Shown here in pieces: positions 20,327 to 30,151 of a stretch of 64,000 nt of DNA. Made by a program: the position numbers and the translations under genes. Below the pieces are notes generated by a model. The model searched no databases and was not told where the DNA came from. It saw only the letters and a program-made list of their open reading frames with translations. How positions within the stretch are numbered: the stretch's first letter is position 1; each line of letters opens with the position of its first letter. The DNA comes from Candidatus Peribacteraceae bacterium (GTDB lineage Bacteria; Patescibacteriota; Gracilibacteria; Peribacterales; Peribacteraceae), in contig JAQVMB010000005.1 in the NCBI GenBank assembly GCA_028703835.1, positions 1-64,000 of the forward strand, given 5' to 3'.

Positions 20327-21472
20327 ATGCGACTCCTCCTTCCCGGCCTCATCGACGGGCACGTGCACTTGCGCGAGCCGGGGCTGACGCACAAGGGCGA
20401 TATGGAGACGGAGACGCGCTCCGCGCTCGCCGGCGGCGTCACGACGGTTTGCGACATGCCGAACACTGTCCCGCCGACGGTCACGGTCGATGCGCTGCGC
20501 GACAAGGTCGAGCGCGCCGAGCGGATCACGGATTGCGACATCCGCTTCTTCTTCGGCGTCACGAAGCCGGAGCATTTGGAGGAGCTGTGGCGCGCGGCGG
20601 CGGATGCACGGCTCCGGCCGCGTCTCTGCGGCGTCAAATGCTTCCTGGATCACTCCACGGGGAACCAAGGCGTGGAAGAAAATCTCCTGGAAGAGGCGTT
20701 CAAGTCGTGTGCGGAGCTGGGGCTTGTCGCGGCCTGTCATTGCGAGGATCCGGCGATCAACGCGCGGGCGAAGGAGGCGGAAACGGCGACGGACATCGCG
20801 ACACATTCCCGCATGCGACCACCGACTTCCGAAGCCGCCGCCGTACGTTCCGCCATCACGCTGGCGCGGGAGCACGGAACGAAGCTGCACATCGCGCATC
20901 TCTCCACGAGGGGGGGGTTGGCGCTCGTGCGCGCGGCGAAGGGGGAGGGGGTCTCCGTCACGTGCGAAGCCGCTCCGCACCATCTCTTCCTCACAGTCGA
21001 CGACTACGCCGTTTTGGGCGCATTCGGCAAGATGAATCCTCCCCTGCGCACCGGGGAAGATCGTGATGCGCTCTGGGCGGGAATTGCGGACGGGGCAATT
21101 GATTGTATCGCGACCGACCACGCGCCGCATATGCGGGAAGAGAAGCAGGCCGGTGATCCGCTGTCGGCGCCGAGCGGCGTCCCCGGGGTGGAAACGATGT
21201 TGCCGCTCCTCCTCACGGTTGCGGCAGGAGGGTGGCCGCACCCGTCATCGCAACGTCCGGATACCCGTCTCGCCATCGAGGACATCGTGCGTCTCTGCTT
21301 CGAGAATCCCAATCGCATTTTCCATCTCGGCCGGAAGGAAGGCGATGTCTCCATCGAGGTCGATCCGGAGAAGGAGTGGGTCATTCATGGAAAAGATTTG
21401 CATGCCAAATGCGGCTGGACGCCGTACGAAGGGTGGAGGGTGAAGGGGAAGGTGACGCGGGTGGTGCGGTAA
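20327..21472 (+). CDS. pyrC: dihydroorotase
   Basis: MRLLLPGLIDGHVHLREPGLTHKGDMETETRSALAGGVTTVCDMPNT; IATDHAPH motif. Confidence 0.95.
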   Translation: MRLLLPGLIDGHVHLREPGLTHKGDMETETRSALAGGVTTVCDMPNTVPPTVTVDALRDKVERAERITDCDIRFFFGVTKPEHLEELWRAAADARLRPRLCGVKCFLDHSTGNQGVEENLLEEAFKSCAELGLVAACHCEDPAINARAKEAETATDIATHSRMRPPTSEAAAVRSAITLAREHGTKLHIAHLSTRGGLALVRAAKGEGVSVTCEAAPHHLFLTVDDYAVLGAFGKMNPPLRTGEDRDALWAGIADGAIDCIATDHAPHMREEKQAGDPLSAPSGVPGVETMLPLLLTVAAGGWPHPSSQRPDTRLAIEDIVRLCFENPNRIFHLGRKEGDVSIEVDPEKEWVIHGKDLHAKCGWTPYEGWRVKGKVTRVVR

Positions 21473-21489
21473 CCAGGCATGGACGGAAA

Positions 21490-21521
21490 TTGTAGAGACG
21501 CGGCATGCCGCGTCTCTACAA
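21490..21521. repeat. perfect 32-bp palindrome, copy 1
   Basis: TTGTAGAGACGCGGCATGCCGCGTCTCTACAA between convergent pyrC and the Cys-rich gene. Confidence 0.95.
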
Positions 21522-21554
21522 ATCGTGGCCATAAATGGCGTCAAACCACCCGCG

Positions 21555-24056
21555 TCACCGTGCCGTTTGCATCTGCCACGCCGCATCCATGGCGCGCACG
21601 ATCATCACGGCCAGTTCCGCCTGCGTGACGGCGCGGTCGGGCGCCAGGAATCCGTCCGCGTCCCCCTGCAGGATGCCCAGCCCGAAGGCGGTGGCCGTCG
21701 CGCGGAGGAGGGGGTCATGGTAGGAGGGGCCCGTGTCGAGGATGGGGATGCCGAAGGTGCGCAGGATCACGTAGGCCGCTTCCGCGCGCGCCGCGGGGCC
21801 GTTGCCCGGGATGTAGTCGGTGACATCGGGAAGGAGCATGCCCTGCGCGGCGGCGGAGCGGCTGATGATGGTCGTCATCTGCGCGCGCGTGACGGTGTCG
21901 TGCGGCCGGTAACCCATGGGCAAGGCATTCTGGCCGAGGAGGATCGCGAGCGGTTGCACGTACCAGGGGAGGGAGGGGCCGGCGGGAGCGGGCGGAGGCG
22001 TTTCCGGCGCCGTGCCGTGGAGGCCGTCCGCGGATGTTTTCCCGGAGGGCGGGACGAAGCCGGGAAGCAGGCCGAGGGCGACGGGTTTCGTGCCCTGTTC
22101 GGGACCGTACGCAGCGTCAATGCTCCCCCCGATTTTATAGTGGCTCGGGGCACCGTGCTGTCCACCGCGGGATCCTCCCTTGCTCTGGCCGGGGGGGAGG
22201 TCCCGGTCGTAGGTGGCGTCCATGACGGACCAGTATTCCTCGCACGTCTGTGTCGCCGTGACGCAAATGAAGCCGGCCGCGCATTGGTTGCCGGGAATGG
22301 AGCAGGCGGTGGCGCACGTGTGTTCCATGCAAGCGTACGCTCCGCATTCACTTTCGTCGGTGCAGTTCCCCGCGAAGCATTGGTTTGCATCACAGACCCA
22401 TGCGGCGCCGCAGTCGCTGTCGTCCCCGCAAGTGTTATGGCATTCCTGGTCCTGCCCGCACCAGTACCCGGTCGTGCAGCCGCTGTTCTCCGTGCAGCTG
22501 ACGGGGCAGGTGTGGGAGTCCAGGTCGCAGGCGAAAGGAACGCAGGGCGCGTCATCATCACAGCCGATCTGGCAGAGCTGCGTTTCGGGATTGCACCAAC
22601 GTCCGGCGGAACACTGCACGCTGAGCGTGCACGTGGTGCAGTCGCCGGCATCACACACGTATCCCGACCCGCAGTCGTCGTTCGCGGCGCATGTCGTGTT
22701 GCAGACGTGGCTTTCGCATGCGTACGCTCCGGCCTCGCACTGGCTGTCACTCGTGCAATCACCCGTGTAGCACGCCCCCGCATCGCACACTTTTCCCTCA
22801 AGGCAATCGTCATCGTCCGTGCATACGTCGCGGCACGTGCCGTTCGACCCGCACCAGTATCCCGTCTTGCAGTCGGCGTCATCCAGGCAGATCGTGATGC
22901 AGGCGTGGTCCACGCAGGCGAATCCGCCGCCGCAGTCGCTGTCGTCGGTGCAGTTGCCCACGAAGCACGCCCCTGCGTCACAGACACTGCCCGAGGCGCA
23001 GTCGGTGTCAGCCGCACACGTGTTGTGGCATTCTTGGTCCTGTCCGCACCAGTAGTCCGTCCGGCAGTCTTCATCATTGCTGCAAATATCAAGACAGGCG
23101 TGGCTTTCGCATGCGTACGCTCCGCACTCGACATCATCCTGTCCATTCCGGCAACCGGTTTCGCAGGCGCCCTGCAAACCGCAGTACTCCGTGGCGGCGC
23201 AATCCGTGTCTGAGGAGCAGGCGGTTTCACAGGCATGTCCTATGGTGTCGCAGCCGTTCCCGGTGGAACAGTCGTCTGCAGTCGTGCAGGTGGTCAGACA
23301 GGCATTTTCCACGCAATCGTACGCGCCGCAATCCGTTTCCGTGAGGCACTGGACGCAGGATCCTCCTTCGCCGGTACAGAGGCCGCCGCCCGAGCAGTCC
23401 TCGTTCGTATCGCAGGAGGAGGTGCAGGCGCTGTCCACGCACTTGTAGTAGCCGCAATGGCTGTCCTCGGTGCACTCAACGCAAATTCCCGCTCCGTCAC
23501 AATACGTTCCGTCACAGGTGGATGCACATTCACCAGTTTCCGCGTCGCAGGCTTCGCAGTTGAGATTGTCACAGGTGACTGAGTCAATGTTCTGGCAGCC
23601 GCTTATGGAATCGCAGCTGTCCGTCGTGCAGGCGTCTTCGTCATCGCAGGAAATGTCGGTGTGGGTGCATTCGTCGTACAGGCAGACATCATCGGTGCAG
23701 ACGTTGCCGTCGTCACAATCTCTCGTGCTACCTTGGCACATGCCCAGGCTGCACGTATCATTGACCGTGCAACCGTCATCGTCGTCACAGGAGTTGGTGT
23801 TGTTTGAATGTTCACAGACGGAGTCGTTGCAGGAATCGTCGGTACAAGGATTCCCGTCATTGCAGTCTTCCGTGGTGGAGCACTCCGGCACTTGTGCATG
23901 GAAGAAAAGCGGACGTATGCCCATCGTGCCGGCCATGCCGACGGCAAAGGACAGCAGTAGGAGGCCGAAACCAAAGCGGAAGTGGTTCTGTATTTGCATA
24001 AGGATGTTTCCGATCATTGTACCACAAAACAGGTCGAAATGCATCCACTTCTCCAT
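21555..24056 (-). CDS. Cys-rich repeat surface protein with C-terminal SLH-like region
   Basis: 833-aa secreted ORF with dozens of Cys in CxxDxDCxxG/YxCxxxxC-like modules; C-terminal PMGYRPHDTVTRAQMTTIISRSAAAQG and LAPDRAVTQAELAVMIVRAMDA resemble SLH repeats. Confidence 0.75.
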   Translation of the reverse strand: MEKWMHFDLFCGTMIGNILMQIQNHFRFGFGLLLLSFAVGMAGTMGIRPLFFHAQVPECSTTEDCNDGNPCTDDSCNDSVCEHSNNTNSCDDDDGCTVNDTCSLGMCQGSTRDCDDGNVCTDDVCLYDECTHTDISCDDEDACTTDSCDSISGCQNIDSVTCDNLNCEACDAETGECASTCDGTYCDGAGICVECTEDSHCGYYKCVDSACTSSCDTNEDCSGGGLCTGEGGSCVQCLTETDCGAYDCVENACLTTCTTADDCSTGNGCDTIGHACETACSSDTDCAATEYCGLQGACETGCRNGQDDVECGAYACESHACLDICSNDEDCRTDYWCGQDQECHNTCAADTDCASGSVCDAGACFVGNCTDDSDCGGGFACVDHACITICLDDADCKTGYWCGSNGTCRDVCTDDDDCLEGKVCDAGACYTGDCTSDSQCEAGAYACESHVCNTTCAANDDCGSGYVCDAGDCTTCTLSVQCSAGRWCNPETQLCQIGCDDDAPCVPFACDLDSHTCPVSCTENSGCTTGYWCGQDQECHNTCGDDSDCGAAWVCDANQCFAGNCTDESECGAYACMEHTCATACSIPGNQCAAGFICVTATQTCEEYWSVMDATYDRDLPPGQSKGGSRGGQHGAPSHYKIGGSIDAAYGPEQGTKPVALGLLPGFVPPSGKTSADGLHGTAPETPPPAPAGPSLPWYVQPLAILLGQNALPMGYRPHDTVTRAQMTTIISRSAAAQGMLLPDVTDYIPGNGPAARAEAAYVILRTFGIPILDTGPSYHDPLLRATATAFGLGILQGDADGFLAPDRAVTQAELAVMIVRAMDAAWQMQTAR

Positions 24057-24068
24057 GCCGCTGTTCGC

Positions 24069-24710
24069 TTACGGAACGGTGATTGCGGGCAATTCCCGCA
24101 AGGTGTCGATGATGAAATCCGCCTGCCGGATCGCCTCCTTTGCCGTATAGGGTCCCCGCACGAGGCAGCAGGGCATGCCGGCCGCGTGCGAGCTTTCCAC
24201 GTCCGCGAGCATGTCACCGACGTAGAGGCAGCGTTTCGGATCAACATCGAGACGTCCTGCGGCGACCTGAAGACCGTGCGGGTGAGGCTTGGAAAAAGTT
24301 CCCATATCATCCTCCGTGACGATGGCCTGGAAGTATCGCTTCACCGACAAGCGCGCGTCGATGGTATCGACGTAACTCATCCACGAACCGGTTACCAATC
24401 CCATCGGAATGGCGCCATCGAATGCATCGAGTATTTCTTTCGCGGCGGGCAACCATGTTACTTTCTTCCTCAAGAGACGTATGTACGCCGCATCCCTGAC
24501 GGCGCGCAATTCCTCTTTGCGCGCGGGATCCACGTCAAAGTGCTGCAGCCAGACGCCTAGATGCGCCGACGGCCGGTAAAATTCACGGAATGTGTTCGGG
24601 GTCATGGAAATGCCCATCGTTGCGAACATCTCCTGGATCGCGCCGCCCCACAAATGAATGGAGTTCACGAGTGTGCCGTCGAGGTCGAAGAGGAGGGCGG
24701 AGTATTTCAC
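24069..24710 (-). CDS. HAD-superfamily hydrolase (phosphatase)
   Basis: MKYSALLFDLDGTLVNS; LVTGSW; KPHPHGLQVAAGRLDVDPKRCLYVGDMLADVESSHAAGM. Confidence 0.9.
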   Translation of the reverse strand: MKYSALLFDLDGTLVNSIHLWGGAIQEMFATMGISMTPNTFREFYRPSAHLGVWLQHFDVDPARKEELRAVRDAAYIRLLRKKVTWLPAAKEILDAFDGAIPMGLVTGSWMSYVDTIDARLSVKRYFQAIVTEDDMGTFSKPHPHGLQVAAGRLDVDPKRCLYVGDMLADVESSHAAGMPCCLVRGPYTAKEAIRQADFIIDTLRELPAITVP

Positions 24711-24763
24711 GTGGAAATCATAGGGGGAAGGGGGGTCGCGAGGACAGGGTCGTCAACGGAAAT

Positions 24764-24793
24764 TGTAGAGACGCGGCATGCCGCGTCTCTACA
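24764..24793. repeat. 30-bp palindrome, copy 2
   Basis: TGTAGAGACGCGGCATGCCGCGTCTCTACA, same core and same ACGGAAAT left flank as 21490..21521. Confidence 0.95.
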
Positions 24794-24824
24794 GGGCCAT
24801 GACTGGGTGATGTCGAAGGCGGAA

Positions 24825-26774
24825 TTACACCTCCACCATCAGCGGCACGACCATCGGTTCGCGGTCCAGCTTGCGGTCGAAATAGCGGAAGAGTGCGCCC
24901 GTGACGGAGCGCTTGAGGGCCTTGCGGTCCTTCTCGCCGCGGTTCAACTCATCCTCGTACGCCTTGCGGGCGGCGGCGGTGAGTTCGCGGGTGATTTCCT
25001 GCTGCTCGGAGCCGTAGATGAGCCCGCGCGAGATGACGTCGGGGTCGCCGACGAGGCGCTTGCTTTCGTTGTAGACCTTGAAGAGGATGACGATGACGCC
25101 GTTCTCGCTCATCACTTTGCGGTCGTCGAGGACGCGCTGGCCTTCGCCCGCGCTCCCCCGCCCGTCGATGATCACGTCATGGCAGGCCATCTTCGACTTG
25201 CTCTTGCGGACGTCGCCCTTGGCGTCGAATTCCAGGATTTCGCCGTTCGTGAGCTGGTGGATGCGGTTCTCCTCGTAGCCGATGGACCGCGCCAGGTCCG
25301 CGTGCGCGGCGCGCATATGCGGTTCGCCGTGCTCGGGAATGACGTGCTTCGCCCGCACGAGGCGGTGCATCAGGAGCAGGTCGTTGGCGTAGCCGTGGCC
25401 CGTCGTGTGGATCGCGAGTTCCTGGTTCGTCTTCACGATGGCGCCCTGCAGGTGCAGGTTGTTCACCACCTTCGCGACGGCGCGTTCGTTCCCGATGATC
25501 GGGTTGGAACTCAGCACCACGGTGTCGCCCTTCTTGATGGCGATGTGGCGGTGCGTACCGAGTCCGATGCGCGCGAGCCCTGCCATTTCCTCGCCCTGGC
25601 TGCCCGTCGTGAGGATCAGCACTTCCTTGTCGGGAAGGCGGTCCATGGACGGGTTCACCTTGCGGATGAGGCCGCGCGGCACGCGGAGGTAGCCGAGGTT
25701 CTCGGCGATCTCCAGGTTCGTTTCCATGCTGCGGCCGGCGATGAAGATCTTGCGGTTGTACCTCCGCGCATGCTCGATGATCTGCTGCATGCGGTTGATG
25801 AGCGAGCTGAACGTGGAAATGATGAGCCGCCCCTTGGCGTCGCGGATGATGCCATGGAGCGCTTCGGAGATCTCTTTCTCGCTCTTGGAATTGCCCGGCT
25901 TCGTGGCGTTCGTCGAGTCCGAAATGATCGCGAGCACGCCCTTGTCGCCCAGTTCCGCGAGGCGCGGGAAATCGGCGGGGGGCTCGTTCATCGGGGTGAG
26001 GTCGAACTTGAAGTCACCCGTGTGGATGATCGTCCCGTACGGCGTGTGCAGCGCGATGGCCGCGGCGTCCGGGATGGAATGGGTGACGCGCAGGAATTCC
26101 ACTTCCACTTTCCCGAGGCGGATCTTTTCGCGGAAGTTGACCGTGTGCATCCGCGCCTGGGACGTCAGTTTCTCCTCATCCAGGCGCTTCTTCACGAATG
26201 CCATGGTGAGGCGCGTGCCGTAGAGCGGCGGAAAGTGGAGGGCGGGGAGGAGGTGCTGCACGGCGCCGATGTGGTCCAAATGGCCGTGCGTAAAGAGGAT
26301 CCCTTTGATGCGGTTCTCCTTGCCGCGCAGCGACGAGATGTCGGGGATGAGGTAATCGATCCCCAGCATGTCTTCATCCGGGAACTGGAGGCCGAGGTCG
26401 ATCAGGTAGATGTCCTGGTCGACTTCCACCACGAAGCAGTTGCGTCCGACCTGCTCGAATCCCCCGAGGGGGTATACGCGCAGCGGGACTTTCCTGCCGT
26501 CCGAAACCTGCTGGAAATTTGCCTGCGGTTGCGGTGCGGCGGGTCCCGGTCGGGGTGCTCCCGAGGGAGCGGGGCCGGAGGGTCGGCCGTGGCGTCGGCG
26601 ACGCCGGTTGCGGTTGTGGGCGTTCTGAGGGGGCCGCTGGCCCTGTGGCCGTTGCTGTGATGGTTGCGGGGATGCCTGCCCTGAGCCGGGGCGAAGGGTC
26701 TTTTGCGGCATCGCGGGAACCTGTCCCTGCGGCACGGCCGCAGAGCCTTGTGAAGTAGTCGTGTCTCCTGTCAT
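24825..26774 (-). CDS. rnj: ribonuclease J
   Basis: FTHGHLDHIGAVQHLLP metallo-beta-lactamase motif, VLILTTGSQGEEMAGLARI, HTTGHGYANDLLLMHRLVRAKHVIPEHGE. Confidence 0.95.
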   Translation of the reverse strand: MTGDTTTSQGSAAVPQGQVPAMPQKTLRPGSGQASPQPSQQRPQGQRPPQNAHNRNRRRRRHGRPSGPAPSGAPRPGPAAPQPQANFQQVSDGRKVPLRVYPLGGFEQVGRNCFVVEVDQDIYLIDLGLQFPDEDMLGIDYLIPDISSLRGKENRIKGILFTHGHLDHIGAVQHLLPALHFPPLYGTRLTMAFVKKRLDEEKLTSQARMHTVNFREKIRLGKVEVEFLRVTHSIPDAAAIALHTPYGTIIHTGDFKFDLTPMNEPPADFPRLAELGDKGVLAIISDSTNATKPGNSKSEKEISEALHGIIRDAKGRLIISTFSSLINRMQQIIEHARRYNRKIFIAGRSMETNLEIAENLGYLRVPRGLIRKVNPSMDRLPDKEVLILTTGSQGEEMAGLARIGLGTHRHIAIKKGDTVVLSSNPIIGNERAVAKVVNNLHLQGAIVKTNQELAIHTTGHGYANDLLLMHRLVRAKHVIPEHGEPHMRAAHADLARSIGYEENRIHQLTNGEILEFDAKGDVRKSKSKMACHDVIIDGRGSAGEGQRVLDDRKVMSENGVIVILFKVYNESKRLVGDPDVISRGLIYGSEQQEITRELTAAARKAYEDELNRGEKDRKALKRSVTGALFRYFDRKLDREPMVVPLMVEV

Positions 26775-27098
26775 GTCTTCGTTGAGTAGGGGTAAGAAAA
26801 ATCTGACTGCCCACAGTGTACCCCTCGGGGAGGTGCAACGCAAGTGTCACTTTGTAAACATGTCTATTTTTTGGCTTAGGATCAATGAATTATTAGGTGA
26901 AGTTCTTAGATATCAGAAGGGGGGGAATCCCACAGCCCAAGAAAACAAGGAAGGTTTCAGGAGGCACGACAGCAAGATTCTTGCGTATTCACGGTCTTGG
27001 AATCTTCCTTGTATTCTTGGATTCTTGAAATCTTGATTCTTTTCAAGGGAAATCTTTCCTTGCCCTCCTCCTCTCCCCTGCGGTAGCCTTTCCGCCTG

Positions 27099-29078
27099 AT
27101 GGACATTGCCGTCCAAACAGGCGTCACGAAGACGACGAGCGGCACCTCCGTGCTGTCTCTTTCCCTGCGCTCGAAAGGCGCGGAGGAAGTGTTGTTGCTC
27201 CTGCAGGCCCAAGCGGAAGAACGGGCCGCCCGGACGCTGGAGGAAGAGTGCGAGACCGTCGTGCGGCACGCGCTCCTGGAGACCGAAGGGGAAGTGTGGA
27301 GCCGGCTGGACGGCGCGTTGAAGGAGATGAACGGCCTCCTGAAGGGATTGCTGCTGTCGCAAGCGGTGGAGGATGTGCATGCGATCGTGGCGGTGGCGGA
27401 GAAGGACGGGATGCTCCACGTGTCCCACGCGGGACGCGGCGAGGCGTACCTCGTGCGCGGCGGCACCGCGAGCCAGATCACCGAATACAGCCGGGGCAAG
27501 CCCTTGTCCGCATTCGTGCACATTTCCAGCGGGCCGCTCGAACCGGGGGATGCGGTGGTGTTTTCCACGCAGCGGCTGTTGCGGTCCTTCACGCCGGCGC
27601 AGCTCATGCAGATGGCGCAGCGGGGGGACCGGATGTTGCCGGAAGTGGTGGGACATCTCGACGGGGAACGGGAGACGGCCGCGGTGGCGGTGCTCGGTGC
27701 GGGAGGGCAGGCCATGGCCGAAACGCCGGCGGTCCGCAGTTCCCTCGCCCTGCCCAGCCGGAGGAGCGGCAAGCGCATGCCGGCGACGGGGCGGTTTGCG
27801 TCGTACGGCGCCCTCATCGGCAGGACATTGCGCTCCTTCACGCCCTTCCTGCTGTCGGCGGCGCGCGGCGCGCGGCGTTCCTTGCCTTCGTCCGCCGGGT
27901 TCATGCAGACGGTGCGCGCCAGGACCGAGCAATTCCTGGCGGACCTGCGCCATCCCCAACGCAAGCGGCGCGCCCACCTTCTCCTGTTGGCGGGAGCCGT
28001 GGCCGCGTTCCTCATCATTTTCCTGGTCGTGAAACTCACCGTCACGAGCCAGCGCAGCAAGACGCGGACGGAACTGGGCATTCTCGTGGAGCAGATCAAC
28101 CAGGAGATCAAGACGTCGGAGAATCGCCGCCTCGCGGGAGACGTGGACGCGGCGAACGACATCCTGCAGCGCGCCGACGCGTGGGCGAAGCAGGTGATGG
28201 ACAACGAATCCGGGCTCTTCCGGCTGGAGGCGATGGACCTTCTGGACCGCATCCGGACGAAGCGCGAGGAGATCAACAACATCGTCCGCCTCTCCCCGCG
28301 CGTGCTCGTGAACCTCTCGTCGAAAAACCCGTCCGTCAATGCGCTGGGGCTGGTGGGGGTGGCGGACGGCGAGTTCATCGCGTACGACCGGCAGAGCTGG
28401 TACCACGTCCTCCTCAACGGCGTGGACGACCCCAAGCCGCTGGCGGACGACGGCAGCATCATCGACGGCGCGCCTTTCCCGCGCTACAAGTCACAAGCGT
28501 TCCTCACCACGGGCAACGCGCTCATCGAATTGCAGGGCAGCCAACCGGTGCCCATGAAAACGGAGGATCCGGCGGGATGGGCGACGGGCAAGGACTTGGA
28601 GACGTACTTGCGGTACCTCTACATCCTCTCCACGGACAACCGCATCTACAAGTATGAGCGCCTCAGCAACCGGTACGGCACCGCCGTGCAGTACAACGTG
28701 AACGGCGACCTCTCGGGCGCGCTCGACATGGCCATCGACGCGAGCGTGTACGTCCTGAAGGAAGGAGGAACGGTGGTGAAGCTTTTCCGCGGCGAGAACA
28801 AGCCCTTCGTCATCCGCCATCTTCCGCCCGACGCGCTGAAGACGGCCGTGAAATTCGTGAAAGCGGCGGACAGCAACTTCTACTTCCTTGACCCGGCGAA
28901 GAGCCGCGTCATCGTCCTCGCGGACGGCAGCCCCGCCGACGAGGCGTCCTATCTGCGGCAGTACGTGCTGGAGGGTGAGCAGATCGGCAAACTGCAGGAT
29001 CTCTACGTGGATCCCGACGAGAGCCATCTCTACGTCGCGGACGAGAAGAGGGTGTATGTGATTGATATCGTGAAGTAG
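27099..29078 (+). CDS. membrane-anchored protein with degenerate PP2C-like N-terminus
   Basis: 659 aa: PP2C-like segment (IVAVAEKDGMLHVSHAGRGEAYLVRGG), one TM (LLLAGAVAAFLIIFLVVKL), C-terminal beta-strand-rich region. Confidence 0.65.
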   Translation: MDIAVQTGVTKTTSGTSVLSLSLRSKGAEEVLLLLQAQAEERAARTLEEECETVVRHALLETEGEVWSRLDGALKEMNGLLKGLLLSQAVEDVHAIVAVAEKDGMLHVSHAGRGEAYLVRGGTASQITEYSRGKPLSAFVHISSGPLEPGDAVVFSTQRLLRSFTPAQLMQMAQRGDRMLPEVVGHLDGERETAAVAVLGAGGQAMAETPAVRSSLALPSRRSGKRMPATGRFASYGALIGRTLRSFTPFLLSAARGARRSLPSSAGFMQTVRARTEQFLADLRHPQRKRRAHLLLLAGAVAAFLIIFLVVKLTVTSQRSKTRTELGILVEQINQEIKTSENRRLAGDVDAANDILQRADAWAKQVMDNESGLFRLEAMDLLDRIRTKREEINNIVRLSPRVLVNLSSKNPSVNALGLVGVADGEFIAYDRQSWYHVLLNGVDDPKPLADDGSIIDGAPFPRYKSQAFLTTGNALIELQGSQPVPMKTEDPAGWATGKDLETYLRYLYILSTDNRIYKYERLSNRYGTAVQYNVNGDLSGALDMAIDASVYVLKEGGTVVKLFRGENKPFVIRHLPPDALKTAVKFVKAADSNFYFLDPAKSRVIVLADGSPADEASYLRQYVLEGEQIGKLQDLYVDPDESHLYVADEKRVYVIDIVK

Positions 29079-29205
29079 GGATCGAAGGGCAAGAAAGGCA
29101 AAGGGGGCAAGAAGGTGATTAATCTATTTCTTTGCCCATATTGCCTTTTCTGCCTTTCTTGCCATTTCCTTCGATTCCCTCTTCGCTTCCACTATCATTT
29201 CCTCG

Positions 29206-29598
29206 ATGAAAATCCTTCTCTTCGGTACCTTCGACCGCTTCCATCCCGGCCATGCGTACGTCCTTCGTGAGGCCATGAAGCGCGGCGATGTGACCGTCGT
29301 GGTGGCGCGGGACGCAAACGTGGAGCGGATCAAGGGGCGCAGGCCGCGGCAGGACGAGCGGGAGCGGAAGGCGGCCATCGAGGAGCAGTACCCCGCCGTC
29401 ACCGCGATCCTCGGCGATGCCACGGATTACCTGGCGCCCGTCCGCGCCGTGCAGCCGGACCTGATCCTCCTCGGCTACGACCAGCAGCTGCCCCCGGGCC
29501 TCACCGAGGCGGATTTGAACGTCCCTGTGGAGCGCCTTTTCCCGCATGAGCCGCACAAGTACAAGAGCAGCTTGCGTTCCGCGACGCGGGGCGAATGA
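29206..29598 (+). CDS. cytidylyltransferase-like nucleotidyltransferase
   Basis: MKILLFGTFDRFHPGHAYVLREAMKRGDVTVVVARD: HxGH nucleotidyltransferase motif. Confidence 0.88.
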   Translation: MKILLFGTFDRFHPGHAYVLREAMKRGDVTVVVARDANVERIKGRRPRQDERERKAAIEEQYPAVTAILGDATDYLAPVRAVQPDLILLGYDQQLPPGLTEADLNVPVERLFPHEPHKYKSSLRSATRGE

Positions 29599-29685
29599 AA
29601 CAAGGGGAAATGGGAAATGCATGACAAAGCGCTGTCTTGCCATTCTCAATCCTCCATTTTTCTGCTATACTGTCTCGAAACCCAC

Positions 29686-29925
29686 ATGAAACTTCCTCTC
29701 CCCAAAAACCAGTTCGTGCGCCAGGTGCTCGGCGCCCTCGGCGGCTCGCTCGTCGCGCTGGCGTTGTATCAGGCTTACACGTTCGCCACGCCGCACCTCC
29801 TCGCCCTGCTGCCCGCGTCTGCGGCGCAGGAGCCGAGGCAGCCGAAGCCGGAGGATCAGCACAATGCGAAGCAGGAGGAGATCGCTCTGCGGGTGCAGGC
29901 TCTTCTGCACCGGAGCGATTTCTGA
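29686..29925 (+). CDS. small hypothetical membrane-associated protein
   Basis: MKLPLPKNQFVRQVLGALGGSLVALALYQAYTF... Confidence 0.45.
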   Translation: MKLPLPKNQFVRQVLGALGGSLVALALYQAYTFATPHLLALLPASAAQEPRQPKPEDQHNAKQEEIALRVQALLHRSDF

Positions 29926-30151
29926 TCATTTCCGTCAGGTTGGGACTCCGAAGCCTGCGTCGGTTCCTTTCCGGAATGTTCAATATTCAAGAATACAAGA
30001 ATCAAGATAAGCGAAAAGAATCAAACGTTGTTACCATCGGGTATCTCCTGGATCTTGAAACCTTGGATATTGATTCTTCCTTCGCATTGTTCTTCGTCTT
30101 GTTGAGGAAAAGGAAGGAGGGGTAGCATGATCGGCAATTCCCCCCTTTTCC

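Noticed and set aside
22213-23448. Plus ORFs opposite the Cys-rich gene (e.g. 22213..22770, 23077..23448)
   Set aside because: Repetitive shadows of the Cys modules (AAPQSLSS, ...).
24561-26660. 699-aa plus ORF
   Set aside because: Antisense shadow of RNase J and the HAD gene; no independent motif.
27248-28657. 469-aa plus ORF in alternate frame
   Set aside because: Alternate frame of 27099..29078, Gly/Arg-rich shadow.
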